Assembly (NCBI GenBank): GCA_016110215.1
Contig: JADWQD010000008.1
Coordinates: forward strand, 1,240,001 to 1,304,000
Length of the DNA stretch: 64,000 nt
Source of the DNA: Capronia americana
Lineage: Eukaryota; Ascomycota; Eurotiomycetes; Chaetothyriales; Herpotrichiellaceae
Direction of reading: 5' to 3'
The translations under genes and the position numbers were made by a program. Of the stretch, positions 22,372 to 31,921 are shown in pieces. Numbering within the stretch: position 1 is the first letter of the stretch; each line of letters opens with the position of its first letter. The notes beneath the pieces were generated by a model, which did not search any database, was not told the origin of the DNA, and saw only the letters and a list, made by a program, of their open reading frames with translations.

Positions 22372-24274
22372 ATGGCCCGAGTAGCTGCTCTCACCGCCAC
22401 CTTGCTCTCATTTATCCTGTTTCCCTTGACGGCGTCTGCCCTTCCAGCCAGCAGTGGCCGTCCCACAGTTACGATTGACTCTGGCGTCGTGGTAGGCATC
22501 ACGAAGAATGAGAGTTCTACAGGGCTAGAATTGAGCGCCTTTCTGGGCGTCCCTTTTGCCGGACAACCCGTGCGATGGGGTCCTCCAAAATCGCCAGCCC
22601 CATGGAAGACACCATTTGACGCATCCAAATACGGCCCGGCATGCGTTCAGCAATTCAACTATCCCGCAGCTCGGAGAAATTTGATCTTGCAATGGTTCAA
22701 TACACCTGCACCGCAGGAAAGTGAGGATTGTTTGAGCGCTTGCGTCTATGTCCCCATTTCCAAGGGCGAGACAAAGCCCAAGGCCGTCATGGTATGGTTC
22801 TACGGCGGTGGCTTGCTCTACGGCTCGAATGCGCTTCCGCACTACGATGGGTCTACCTTGGCTGCGCATGAGGATGTTATTGTCGTGGTGGTGAATTATG
22901 TGAGTCTCTGCCTGCTCTAAGAGAGTGCCCCAGGCCCGGCAAGGCGAGACGATGCACATACTCACCTGAGTAGCGTACGAACGTATTTGGATTCCCCGGT
23001 TCGCCTCAAATACCTATTACGCAGAACAATCCAGGGTGAGTTCTCTGGCAACTGGAAGATATCTACGGGACAGCTAACGCACCGCTGTAGATGGCTGGAC
23101 CAACGACTCGCACTCGAATGGGTGCAGCGGAACATAGCTGCATTTGGAGGCGACCCTGATAAAGTCACCATCTTCGGCGAGAGCGCCGGGGCTGAGAGCG
23201 TCGACGCGTTGATCACCCAACCACCCAACCCGCTGACCTTCCGAGCAGCAATCATGGAGTCTGGAACAGCCACGTACCGCGGCGTCCCGGCAAACTACTC
23301 CACGTCCTGGAACACCCTCGCTGCCGCAATGAACTGTTCATCCGCGGCAAACGTTCTTGCCTGTATGCGTGCCGTGCCAGCAACCACCATCAAGTCGTAC
23401 AACGAACTCAACCGTCTATCGTGGATCCCAGTCTTCGACAACGTCACCAGTGCGTATGCCTCCCGGTCGAATCGCCTGAATTCGACTCCTCAGAACTCCA
23501 AGATCGCTCGCGTGCCCATATTGGGCGGCAGCAACGCAGACGAAGGCCGTCTCTACTCAGTTAGCGCCAACGACTCATCGTCATTCATCCGTGGTCTTTT
23601 CCCCACAGCCACGGATCAGCAGATCTCCGACCTCCTCGCTGCATACCCGATCGGTGGCCCTCCTGGGTCCGGAGTATACACAGGCACCTTCACCAGCCCG
23701 CTTGAACAACTCGGCGCCCTGTACACGGACTTCATTTTCCAATGCCCTGCGCGGCTTGTGCACCTGGAGACCTCCCAGGTAGACATCCCAAGTTGGAGAT
23801 ACTACTATAACGCGAGCTTTCCCAGTGAGTCCCATGCCTCCTCCTGTGCTCGCCCGCCTCCTTGTGCATTAATTATGTTCTCCATCCCCGATTTTCATCT
23901 TCGGCAGCACATGCTAACCACCACCCACCCCGTCCCTTCTAGACACGGACTTCTTCCCCGACGCCGGAGTCTACCACAGCAGCGAAATCGGCATCGTTCT
24001 CGGCACCTACCCGGTCGCCAACGCCACGGTCTTCCAGGAAGCCCTGTCCCGCTACGTACAGCACATTTGGGCCGAGTTCGCCAAGGATCCGTACAATTGG
24101 AAGGCATGGTCCAAGGGGCCCAACGCGACGGGGGTGTTGGGCGGGGGCGTAAGGGTGGAAGACGGACCCAAGGCATCGGGCCCGTACTTGACGGTGCTGA
24201 ACCGGACACAGACGGACCTGGTGGATAAACGGTGTGGTCTCTATCAGGCCATCTATGATGCCCTTGCGCACTAG
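22372..24274 (+). CDS. Secreted type-B carboxylesterase/lipase
   Basis: Four exons (22372-22899, 22974-23035, 23091-23824, 23943-24274) give 551 residues. Residues 1 to about 22 form a signal peptide (LTATLLSFILFPLTASALP). The alpha/beta-hydrolase fold shows FLGVPFAGQPVRW and the oxyanion-hole region VWFYGGGLLYGS. The nucleophile is FGESAGAES (Ser-228), the acidic residue is in GGSNADEGRL, and the catalytic His is in GVYHSSEI just after the third intron. Several Asn-x-Ser/Thr sites agree with secretion. Type-B enzymes include cholinesterase-like and fungal lipase-like members; the substrate is not predictable here. The start is the Met just before the hydrophobic core; the frame extends 12 codons upstream. 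Confidence 0.92.
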
Positions 24275-24617
24275 ACGCGTTGATGAAGCTATGAGTCTAC
24301 GAAATCAAAGAATGAATGAATGAATCTACGAGTGAGACTCAAATAACTGCCTGTTATTGCCTGTTTGACTTTAAAATTTACGGAGAAGGGTGTTACAATA
24401 TCGGCGATCACATCCAGCACACGATGGCACTGTGCCCTGTAGTGATACGTGTTATGATACCGTTCGAGAACAGCAGTCTAACAGAATATTCATACCGTGG
24501 TGACGACCTAATCACGCCCAGGGAAGCTCCACTGCCCGCGCCCAAAAGTCTCAAGACACGCCTTCGGTACGAGGGCACAACCTCTAATGAACCGTCGCTA
24601 GACATTCGGGAGTCTGA
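24275..24617. other. Convergent 3' flanks
   Basis: Space between the esterase (plus) and GNAT (minus) stop codons. It includes a short TGAA repeat (about four units) near 24311-24324. Confidence 0.4.
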
Positions 24618-25217
24618 CTATGCCGCGCCGCCTTGTCCCTTGCGGTCCATACAGAACGCTCTGCCCGCCAAGTCCCCCATGGCGAGATACTTCCTGTAGA
24701 ATTCCTCGGGTGGGCTCCCTCTGTCTGCGATCAGGATCATTCCCCTGAGATGTGGCATTGAGGCGAAGACCTCGTCGATGCACTCCATCAGCCAGACGCC
24801 CAGTCGTCGGGACCGGTATTCGCGCAGGATGTATACGTCCGTCAGGTAGTTCACTGTCACGAGGTCTGTGATGAAGCGGGCGAAACCTATCAATCTTCGC
24901 TGAGAGTGTTGTGGTTGTGGTTGCGGCTGTGACTGTGACTGTGACGGCGGGTGATGGGAACGTAATTGTTGGTGTTCCTGATGGTGTCGGCGTTGGTGGG
25001 GACGTACAAGTTCATAGAGTCCGAAACACAACGATCTGTGGACTAATGTCCGCAGTTGCTCCTCGGGTAACGGGCCACCCCATGTGAAGTCGCTGGCACC
25101 GAAGATGTCGGTGTTGAGTGCATGGAGGGGGATGAGCAAGGGATCCGTCGAGATAAGGTACTTGTCGTCTTTCGACCAGGTACGGAGAGGCATTTCCGGG
25201 TCTGAAATCGAGGACAT
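24618..25217 (-). CDS. GNAT-family N-acetyltransferase
   Basis: Single exon, 199 residues. The GNAT core is RRLIGFARFITDLVTVNYL followed by DVYILREYRSRRLGVWLMEC, where RSRRLGVW matches the acetyl-CoA loop (R/Q-x-x-G-x-G/A), and later EEFYRKYLA. Between the first helices and the core, residues about 75-107 are a His/Gln/Ser/Pro-rich insert encoded by CAGTCA/CAACCG-type repeats, absent from ordinary members. This resembles the DUF-like YitH/RimI-type GNATs; the acceptor substrate is unknown. Confidence 0.85.
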   Translation of the reverse strand: MSSISDPEMPLRTWSKDDKYLISTDPLLIPLHALNTDIFGASDFTWGGPLPEEQLRTLVHRSLCFGLYELVRPHQRRHHQEHQQLRSHHPPSQSQSQPQPQPQHSQRRLIGFARFITDLVTVNYLTDVYILREYRSRRLGVWLMECIDEVFASMPHLRGMILIADRGSPPEEFYRKYLAMGDLAGRAFCMDRKGQGGAA

Positions 25218-26362
25218 CTCGAGCAGCGTCGCGCCCTCAGATGTGATTCAAGAGATGTTTGGGGGTGATGATCTGGATATTTGAGGGACTGGACCGAGAT
25301 GAAAGGATGAGATGGTTTTATTGTTTGATAGTGGATGGTCATGGGGAAGTGGTGTCCTGTCCTGTCATGACTCATATCTAGAATCAGACATTGCGGCTCC
25401 ACGCAGTGTCGATCAAACGCTTCGCAGGGGGCCCAATCCTCCCCAGGAGCAAACGTCTGAAATCGAGGGATATAATACCGCTGACATCCTTCAACCAGGA
25501 CGAAATAAATGTACAGAAATGAGACACTGGTACGGTGTCGCCTAGCCACGAACCGTCAAGGGCGTTTTTTCCCTCTGTGGCGTGCAGTCACGGACTTCCA
25601 TCAAGGGTCAACATAAACGTTGAAACTGTTTTTGTAAGTAAACGTCCAGACCACAGTGATGTTGTGCAAGCTCAACTGATATCCACCTTGCAAGTCTCGG
25701 TCGAGGGTAAATTTGGCAAGGAAGTGTACGGTCATTCACTGGCGTTGTCCGCTGTAGCACTGCAGCGATAGACCTTCAATTAGGGACTGAGTTGTTGCAG
25801 AAGAAGGATCGTGTCCCCTGGCTTGAAATCGTGCCATATCGAAATCGCTGATAGTCTCGCCACGGCGAAGGGAAGCCGGAAAGTGTACGTCGGATATGAA
25901 GAGATGCTAGATGCTGGACCATGCCTGTAACGGGCCTTCATACTGTACCCTGAATGCGTTCGCCTGAGTAGAGATGCTCGGGATCAGAAGTGGATGGGTA
26001 GACTCTATTCTATCGAGGACGGTTGTGTACGAGGGAGAACGAATGTTTGCTCGATGACTGCTCGCTCCGCGAAATACCGTCCAGAGAATGTGGAGCCAAA
26101 CCCAAGAATATTCTTACCTCAACCGTTTAGAGCGTAACGGAACCAAAACACGTCAAAAACACGGCAATACCATCGTGTCCCTACCTAGTATCGATTTACT
26201 CGTGTCACGACAGTTGCTGGCCGAGGGTGTCACTAAAAGCCTCGATTCCAAGGCAAGCCGAGGCGCTAAGTTTTCGGCCAACCTACTTCTTTCTTCGCAG
26301 CATTAGTCATCCCAAAAAGATTGCCTTAGATTTTTGTGACGCAAAATTTATGGTCAAAAATC
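25218..26362. other. Noncoding flank of the tRNA gene
   Basis: Promoter side of the GNAT gene, then about 1.1 kb with no recognised protein. A 201-codon open frame (26227-26832) starts here but runs straight through the tRNA gene, so I do not treat it as coding. Confidence 0.45.
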
Positions 26363-26369
26363 GGTTCTA

Positions 26370-26380
26370 TAGTGTAGTGG
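26370..26380 (+). promoter_or_regulatory. RNA polymerase III A box
   Basis: TATAGTGTAGTGG contains TAGTGTAGTGG, a full match to TRGYNNANNNG, at tRNA positions 8-18. Confidence 0.8.
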
Positions 26381-26399
26381 TGATCACTCCGGATTTTGA

Positions 26400-26409
26400 A
26401 GATAATTTA
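26400..26409 (+). other. Canonical tRNA intron (after nucleotide 37)
   Basis: AGATAATTTA sits one base 3' of the anticodon and would be removed by the tRNA splicing endonuclease. It is needed to close the 7-base anticodon loop above the CCGGA/TCCGG stem. Confidence 0.75.
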
Positions 26410-26422
26410 TTCCGGCAACCCC

Positions 26423-26433
26423 GGTTCGAACGT
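26423..26433 (+). promoter_or_regulatory. RNA polymerase III B box, interrupted at its 3' edge
   Basis: GGTTCGAACGT differs from the expected GGTTCGAACCC only where the 55-nt insert begins. The GWTCRANN core is retained, but the last conserved C is lost. Confidence 0.7.
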
Positions 26434-26486
26434 GAGTTTACACGTCTTCTGAAGACCGAAATAGCTCATCATGCTAATTTGCGTAG
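26432..26486 (+). other. Spliceosomal-intron-like insert in a tRNA T arm
   Basis: 55 nt. It begins GTGAGT and ends GCTAATTTGCGTAG: a consensus fungal donor, a GCTAAT branch-like site 9 bases before a TAG acceptor, and the same length as the protein-gene introns in this window (44-80 nt). Of the possible boundaries, only exact removal of the GT-to-AG segment restores the T loop plus CCGGG. Whether the spliceosome, the tRNA endonuclease, or nothing removes it cannot be told from sequence. Confidence 0.75.
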
Positions 26487-26533
26487 CCGGGTAGGACCTC
26501 TTCTCATCTGTTACCTGCTTCAAGGGTCAGATA

Positions 26534-26544
26534 TTTTCTTTTTT
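26534..26544 (+). terminator. RNA polymerase III T-run terminator
   Basis: TTTTCTTTTTT begins 35 bases after the tRNA 3' end. It is the first run of four or more T after the gene. Confidence 0.6.
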
Positions 26545-27227
26545 GTTGCTGTCGGAGGGGATATTTTCCGGGATTCGCCGATCACTTTTTCTTTTATCCC
26601 ACGCAACAAAGGCCTCCGTCTTCATAATACGGGATTCTCGCATCGTTATGTCGGATCGCAAGAATCTTCCGGCATCAAAGGCCCTGAATGCGCGGACAGG
26701 CAGCTGATATGCCCTCTTTGCGCTCTGAATTTTGGCTATTCGCAACGGGTGCAACGAGCGGCGACCGCCTCTCTGAAGCGGTTCATCTTTTTTCGAGATT
26801 CCTCTCAGGTATGCGGAGGATACCTCTCATAGGTTCCGAAGGTGGTAGGGTCACAGGTGTCTTGGAAATCGTGCTTGTCAATGAACAATGCGATTTCTCT
26901 CCTACTAATTATGTCAAGAAGAAAGGCGGAACAAGTGGTATCCATATGCAATCGGAACTATCTAGATTGTCCAGATCCAGCCGAGGAGAACAAACCGTCT
27001 ACGGATATACCACTTCCGCACGGGGAAAGCTCGCTGTTCGACGTTGGAGGCTCGACATTCGACAACATACGAGTCGAGCCAGCGGAGACATTCCTCCGGG
27101 GGTTGTTAATGAATGTCGGACAACCAGGAGCCAGGAAGTATGCAAAGAGTGGCTGCGGACGCACGGCCTAATCTTCTCTGAAGACATTGGACATGAAATC
27201 AAGTTTCAAAATTTTCTCTTGAAGAGC
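26545..27227. other. Intergenic, weak reading frames only
   Basis: A plus-strand frame 26842-27171 (109 codons; MSRRKAEQVVS from 26908) has a reasonable composition but no family I recognise. It ends just before the convergent SSU1 stop. I do not call it a gene. Confidence 0.35.
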
Positions 27228-28774
27228 TCAACTACTGGGTAATTTCTCTGTATCCTCCACATTTGCACCGGGTTTTGGATCGCCACTCCTTGTCTTCGGC
27301 GGCAGATTCTTGAGACACACGGCGTAGAACAAGTCTCCGCTCCACGCTCCCTTTGCCGTTCCTGTAGCCACGACGCACCAAAGCAAAATAACAGCCACGC
27401 TCAAAATCGTGCCAAACACCTTGAAGAACATGCTCGGAAACTCCACGCCGAAGGTCATCGTGGATATGGCGTAGACGCCTAGCGGAAATGTGAAACCCCA
27501 CCTATGAGACGTTAGAAAACTGACCGGCGAGATGGGACTTCTACGTCGATTGAGAGGCCAAGGAGAATGAATCGAACTTACCAGCCCATGTTGAAGGGGA
27601 ACGGCCTCGTGGAGTAAATTGTCGCGACGGCGAAGATTAGCCAGCAGAGCCCAAATCCCCACATGATCAAGCCGATGAATACACCGAGTACGTATACGAT
27701 ATCTCCGGCGATAAGAAGATCGTGAAAGAGCTCCACTCTCGGGAAGACCACACGGGAGACCTTGCCCAAGTACATGATGGTGTAGCCGCCCATCCCCAGC
27801 GGCCCGATCGGGAGGAACGACGAGACAACAACCTCCCTGGGAGGAAGTTTGTGGAGCGCCAGCCTTTGGTAGTACATGACCAGCACAGTCATGGAGAGAG
27901 GGGTAGCCAAACCCCAGAGCACGTAGGAGGTGAGAATGGTGCCGAAGGCGTGGTCCGGAGAGGAGAGCAGCTCGGCGACTTCGCTACCAGTTCCAGACGC
28001 AACAATGGTGGCAGCGATGGGTAGTAATTGTGCGGCGGTGATTCTCTCCAGCCCGTGCTTGTCGCGCTGGCTCATCAGCAGAAAGGGGAGCGACACGGTG
28101 ACCGCAACGGCGATGACCACGTCGACCATCCACGCCAACCACGCCACCCAGACGGACCAGTATCCCCAATATGGACAGCATAGAAAGATCCAGGACTCGA
28201 CCAGCGTGGCGAAGCCCATCGGGAAGGTCCCGAGGAACAGTGACATGGTAGGATCCTTGATCATGACGCTCCAAATCGCGGGGTAGAGCGTATATCGCAG
28301 CATGGAGACGATGAGCGCAAGGCTGAAGAGGACGGAATTGAGGACGAAGAACGCGACACTCAGCCAGTAGAGCCATGCGGCTTTCCAGGGTATCGTAATC
28401 AGTAAGAGAGAGCAGATGCCCGTTCCCATCGTTACCGAGAACCACGACGGGCTGAAATTACGGACAACCCTTCTCCAACCGACATCATACTTCGACGTTG
28501 GCACAGTCATTTCGTTATCGGCAGGAGAAGATTTCCCTTCTTCTGCAGAGTCGCCGGTGGTTATGGCTGATAGGCCATCGCCGGCGGGATCTGATCTCGA
28601 AGTGACTCTTCTTGCGAGGCTCTGGGCCGTGGCTGTGGTGTTGCTTCGCCGAAGACGGCCTGTGGAGAAGTCTGAGCGCGTCGCCATCTGCGCTGGAGCG
28701 GCCAATGTCATTGCTGGGTTGTTGGACGCCATGCGCTGCATCATGGTCTCGTCGTCTTCAGCGAGATGTGCCAT
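27228..28774 (-). CDS. SSU1: SSU1-type sulfite efflux pump (TDT family)
   Basis: Exons 27582-28774 and 27228-27501 (80-nt intron, GTAAGT to CATAG) encode 488 residues. A polar Ser/Thr-rich cytosolic N-terminus of about 100 residues precedes about ten membrane helices of the tellurite-resistance/dicarboxylate (TDT) fold. Typical blocks are VRNFSPSWFSVTMGTGICSL at the first helix, FLGTFPMGF, ASGTGSEVAELL, SFLPIGPLGMGGY and, after the intron, WWGFTFPLGVYA. Yeast Ssu1 exports sulfite at the plasma membrane; dermatophyte SSU1 does so during keratin breakdown. The functional call is by family. The intron falls within the last helix pair, as is common in the family. Met-11 and Met-12 are alternative starts. 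Confidence 0.9.
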
Positions 28775-29396
28775 CGTGACGAGAGTGGAAGATGAGGGCT
28801 TTTTCGAAGAGGCGAAGACAAGCGGAGGTTATTGCGGTCAGAGCTTTTTGGGGCGTCTCATGGCCAAACCAGGCTTCAGGTATGAAAGCCAGGAACGTTC
28901 AAGATACACAGGGATGAATTTGGCTTTGTTTGTGGCTGATGCCGCCGTCTCTTATCCACTTGGAGAATCTCGAGAATCGCATCGATGACGTCGGCGATAT
29001 CCCGGTGAAGTCACGGCCATCTAACCGAAGAACACGAGGACTCGGGGTCGCGTTCTCCTCGGAGCCAATGGCGGCAAATTCAGGCTTACCAAAGGCCAGG
29101 TACGGCCCTCGCCACCTACTGAAGAACGTGGATTAAGGCAAGGTTGAAATCAGAGATACTTTGGCGGTAGACAATGGAGTACCTTCTGTCGCATGCGAAG
29201 CCTAAGCGCCGTACTTTCTCTGCTGTCTAATACTTTGCAAGCCAAAATCAGTCTTCGGTACCAAGTCCAAGCAAGCCAACCGCCTGATTCCTGCAAAAAG
29301 AACAAATCGACCACCACGTAAGCTCTTCAATCATTGCACTGCTGCGGGCCTGCTCATCATATATCTGCTCACCCCAGGCAAGGGTCAGCTTGGGCA
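28775..29396. other. Intergenic, nothing recognised
   Basis: 5' flank of SSU1 and 3' flank of the zinc-ribbon gene; no gene seen. Confidence 0.4.
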
Positions 29397-30299
29397 TTAA
29401 TCCAGCTCAATCTTGATCTTCTTTGGAATTCCGAGCTTGACCGCATGCTCTTCACCATACTCATCGGCATATATCAACCAATCCTCTCCGTGGATTTTGA
29501 GAATCCGTCCGTCGTCCTCGCGCTGCCTTTTAGCCTTTGTTGCGGCAACAGTGGCAGCTGACCTATCTTGTAGTTTCGGCTCTTCGTCTTCCACTTTGAT
29601 GATCTGGGATTCGGCCTGGGTAGACCGGCTGGCCTGCGTTTCCATTCGTGGCTCAAGTGGTTCTGGCTGGTTGAGTGGTACCTCAACAGCAACATTGCCC
29701 GCGGCCACTTCTGGTCCAGTGCCGTTGCACGCCTCGCAAATTAAGTTGCCGTCGTCTCCAATGTTCACGTCGCTGAATGTGCATACTTTGTTGCACTGTG
29801 TGCATTGGACCTGGTGAACCGCGGCAGGCCTCCGACGAGCGCGTCCAGAACGTCTCGGGCCGGGTATTTCTCCTCCAACTCCTGTCTCGTCGGTCTCTGG
29901 TGTTTCTCCGATGGTATCTGCGTCAGACTCGGAGTCTGATTGTTCTTCTGTCCCGGACTTTGCGGTAGTCGACCTGCGCGGCTGTTTGGTCTCAACCCCT
30001 GGCCTTCGCTTCTGTTTCGGTCTCTGTTTTCTTCGAGGCATTTCTGAGGCATTGAAATTGGTCTGCAACCCTCGGGTACCTTCCACGATATCGGTCTTGA
30101 TCTCCAATCCGATTCTTTTGTGGACAGTGCCCTGGGACGTGTACCTCTTGAATTGAGTCCAGAACAAGTTCGTCTTGGTTGCTTCCGCCCACCACTTCTG
30201 GGTGAAGAGTTGAGCGTCCGGAATGTTATACTGAACAGGAATCGAGACTGGCCCAACGATGACGTTCGCGAAAGGCGCCATCCTGTTCGGATAAGGCAA
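29397..30299 (-). CDS. Hypothetical nuclear-type protein with a zinc-ribbon-like motif
   Basis: Single exon, 300 residues. The N-terminal 85 residues are a compact, mixed sequence (NVIVGPVSIPVQYN, QKWWAEATKTNLFWTQF). Residues 87-110 are strongly basic (PRRKQRPKQKRRP), a likely nuclear localisation signal, followed by an acidic Ser/Asp/Glu region. A four-cysteine motif follows: CTQC at 166-169 and CEAC at 188-191, with a further Cys at 173. The C-terminal part contains a VKVEDEE-like acidic patch and ends in a conserved-looking RILKIHGEDWLIYADEYGEE block. I do not recognise a named family. The spacing suggests a GATA-like or treble-clef zinc site, and chromatin or DNA association is a guess. 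Met-7 is an alternative start. Confidence 0.7.
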   Translation of the reverse strand: MPYPNRMAPFANVIVGPVSIPVQYNIPDAQLFTQKWWAEATKTNLFWTQFKRYTSQGTVHKRIGLEIKTDIVEGTRGLQTNFNASEMPRRKQRPKQKRRPGVETKQPRRSTTAKSGTEEQSDSESDADTIGETPETDETGVGGEIPGPRRSGRARRRPAAVHQVQCTQCNKVCTFSDVNIGDDGNLICEACNGTGPEVAAGNVAVEVPLNQPEPLEPRMETQASRSTQAESQIIKVEDEEPKLQDRSAATVAATKAKRQREDDGRILKIHGEDWLIYADEYGEEHAVKLGIPKKIKIELD

Positions 30300-30745
30300 G
30301 ATTGAAAGACAGTCGCGGTATTTCTTTGCGAGGAGTGACAGTGTGAGTAAGGCACCCTAGAAACTGAGATCTGCACTGGCTGAGTTAGTACAGATTGAGC
30401 ATCGGAATGTTGACAGTGTACGCAGTGCTTCCTCCCAAAGCCGTCGAGGCTCGATGTGTGAAGACGCTTGATCAGATAGAGTGCACTCTTAAAGTGGAAA
30501 TGAAAAAGGCCAAGATGGGTAATGGAATATATGTGAGGATTTGATGTCAAGTGATCGCGGCTTTCGAGCAGAAAATCCTTATAAAAGGTTCTGCTTTTTG
30601 TAAGATCTCAAAAAGGTTCACGCCAAAAAATTCCGAGGGAAACAACTTAAGAACAGAGCGAGGACGGGAAAGGACACCAAAGAAACTGTCTTGGCCCAGG
30701 AGGACGTGACCTGTGATGGGTGACAAGGTATTGGATAGGTCTCAA
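30300..30745. other. Intergenic, nothing recognised
   Basis: Spacer between two minus-strand genes: promoter of the zinc-ribbon gene and 3' end of RAD1. Confidence 0.4.
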
Positions 30746-31846
30746 TCACGGACTTAGTTCCAGGTTATGTTCCTCGAACTCTTCGTCCTCGGTCTCAACC
30801 TCGCTCTCGGTTTCCTCATCGTCTAGAAGAGGGACAAATTTGAAGTCGACGAAGGCGACATTGGCCGGGTTCGGCGGCGCATTGACAGCCGCAGAGTCAT
30901 CTCCACGTGGACCAGAAGAACCATCACCCAGGTCAATCATAAATTGCAAGCTGAGGACGCCTTGCTCGTCCTGCCGGACGCTCACTTTGGTAGCCGATGC
31001 CATCGCCCTTGACGCTGTCTTGATCATATCAAATTTGTACCGTTGCCTAATCCTGCCACTGCTCCCAGCAGGCGCACTAACCACGAAGGTCTCTGTGACG
31101 ATTGGCTGCCTTTTCATTTTTGCTTCATTCGTCGTCGAATCGTTCTTCGACTCGGGTGTGAAATCTACCGTGCTGTTTCCAAATGGGCCACCCTCACCCT
31201 CCAAGGAGAAATAAGGGGCAGAGCGTTTGGAAATATTGACCACCAAGACGCTGGGATTCATCCCAGAGAGCTCTGCTATCGCATCATTCAACCAGGTGCT
31301 CCTCATTATGGCCTTCAAACACAATTTGCTCCGGTCTAGTGGAACGCCACGGTCACCGCCATAACGACCTTCAACCTCGTAGGTGTTCATCTCACAAATT
31401 GTTGTCACTGACCCCTCCTGTATCGTGATCGTGAGAGGCGCACCGACCTCCTGATACGATATTCGACATGTGCCGCCCAGAGCCAGGGCAGGAGTGCTGA
31501 ATGCATTTCCATATGACGAAGAGAAGCCACCATATGGGTTCCGAGCCGATGTAGTTGTTTCCGCCGTGCCAAAGATCTGTAGAGTTTCGAGCAGGGCAGT
31601 AAGTGAGATCGAGAAGGTAGGCAATGCGTCATCCTCATCGGTGGGGAGTCTACAACTATACGAGGAGAAGAGGGCTTTGTCCAGGAAGGTCAGACCTTGA
31701 ACAACACGTGCTTCTTCCACGGAGAATCGGATGCCTTGTGGATTGATCTCGACTTCCGCTCGCTGGGAGAAGGCAATGCAGCGGAGTAGCAGATAGAACT
31801 GCCTGGCTGAGGTAGAGACTGCTGAGAAAATCGGAGTGCCGTCCAT
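30746..31846 (-). CDS. RAD1: DNA damage checkpoint clamp subunit Rad1 (9-1-1 complex)
   Basis: Single exon, 366 residues. The N-terminus FSAVSTSARQFYLLLRCIAF, then INPQGIRFSVEEARVVQGL and FLDKALFSSY, is the PCNA-like first half of Rad1/Rec1. GTCRISYQEVGAPLTITIQE and TICEMNTYE continue the fold, and LNDAIAELSGMNP with YFSLEGEGGPFGNSTVDF makes up the second half. It ends in an acidic tail (DDEETESEVETEDEEFEE). Rad1 forms a heterotrimeric sliding clamp with Rad9 and Hus1 that is loaded at damaged DNA and activates the ATR-to-Chk1 path. CHK1 also lies in this window, 29 kb away. The 76-base gap to the OST5 stop codon upstream means the two minus-strand genes nearly abut. Confidence 0.93.
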   Translation of the reverse strand: MDGTPIFSAVSTSARQFYLLLRCIAFSQRAEVEINPQGIRFSVEEARVVQGLTFLDKALFSSYSCRLPTDEDDALPTFSISLTALLETLQIFGTAETTTSARNPYGGFSSSYGNAFSTPALALGGTCRISYQEVGAPLTITIQEGSVTTICEMNTYEVEGRYGGDRGVPLDRSKLCLKAIMRSTWLNDAIAELSGMNPSVLVVNISKRSAPYFSLEGEGGPFGNSTVDFTPESKNDSTTNEAKMKRQPIVTETFVVSAPAGSSGRIRQRYKFDMIKTASRAMASATKVSVRQDEQGVLSLQFMIDLGDGSSGPRGDDSAAVNAPPNPANVAFVDFKFVPLLDDEETESEVETEDEEFEEHNLELSP

Positions 31847-31921
31847 GCTGCGAGCTCACACGGTTGCGCCGTTGTCTTTCCCAATTCTGCGACCCCGTCG
31901 GCAAGGATAACAGGCGGAGCC

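Larger units (their letters stand above)
26363..26499 (+). tRNA. tRNA-Gln(UUG) with a canonical intron and a second, spliceosomal-like insert in the T arm
   Basis: Mature tRNA is 26363-26399 + 26410-26431 + 26487-26499. The acceptor stem GGTTCTA pairs fully with TAGGACC (one U-G wobble), with discriminator U. The D arm has GTG/CAC and the GG of the D loop. The anticodon stem CCGGA/TCCGG is perfect, with loop TTTTGA...T, so the anticodon is TTG. A 10-nt intron follows nucleotide 37, the normal eukaryotic place. The T stem CCCGG and T loop TTCGAAC end at 26431, and the matching CCGGG resumes at 26487. The 55 bases between interrupt the gene between nucleotides 60 and 61. Every stem is intact once both inserts are removed, which argues against a dead relic. 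Confidence 0.85.

Noticed and set aside
21966..22628. 220-codon minus-strand frame opposite the cupin-esterase spacer
   Set aside because: It overlaps the esterase signal peptide and exon 1 on the other strand, and its sequence has no recognisable domain.
26227..26832. 201-codon plus-strand frame
   Set aside because: It runs straight through the complete tRNA-Gln gene and its inserts, so openness there is chance.
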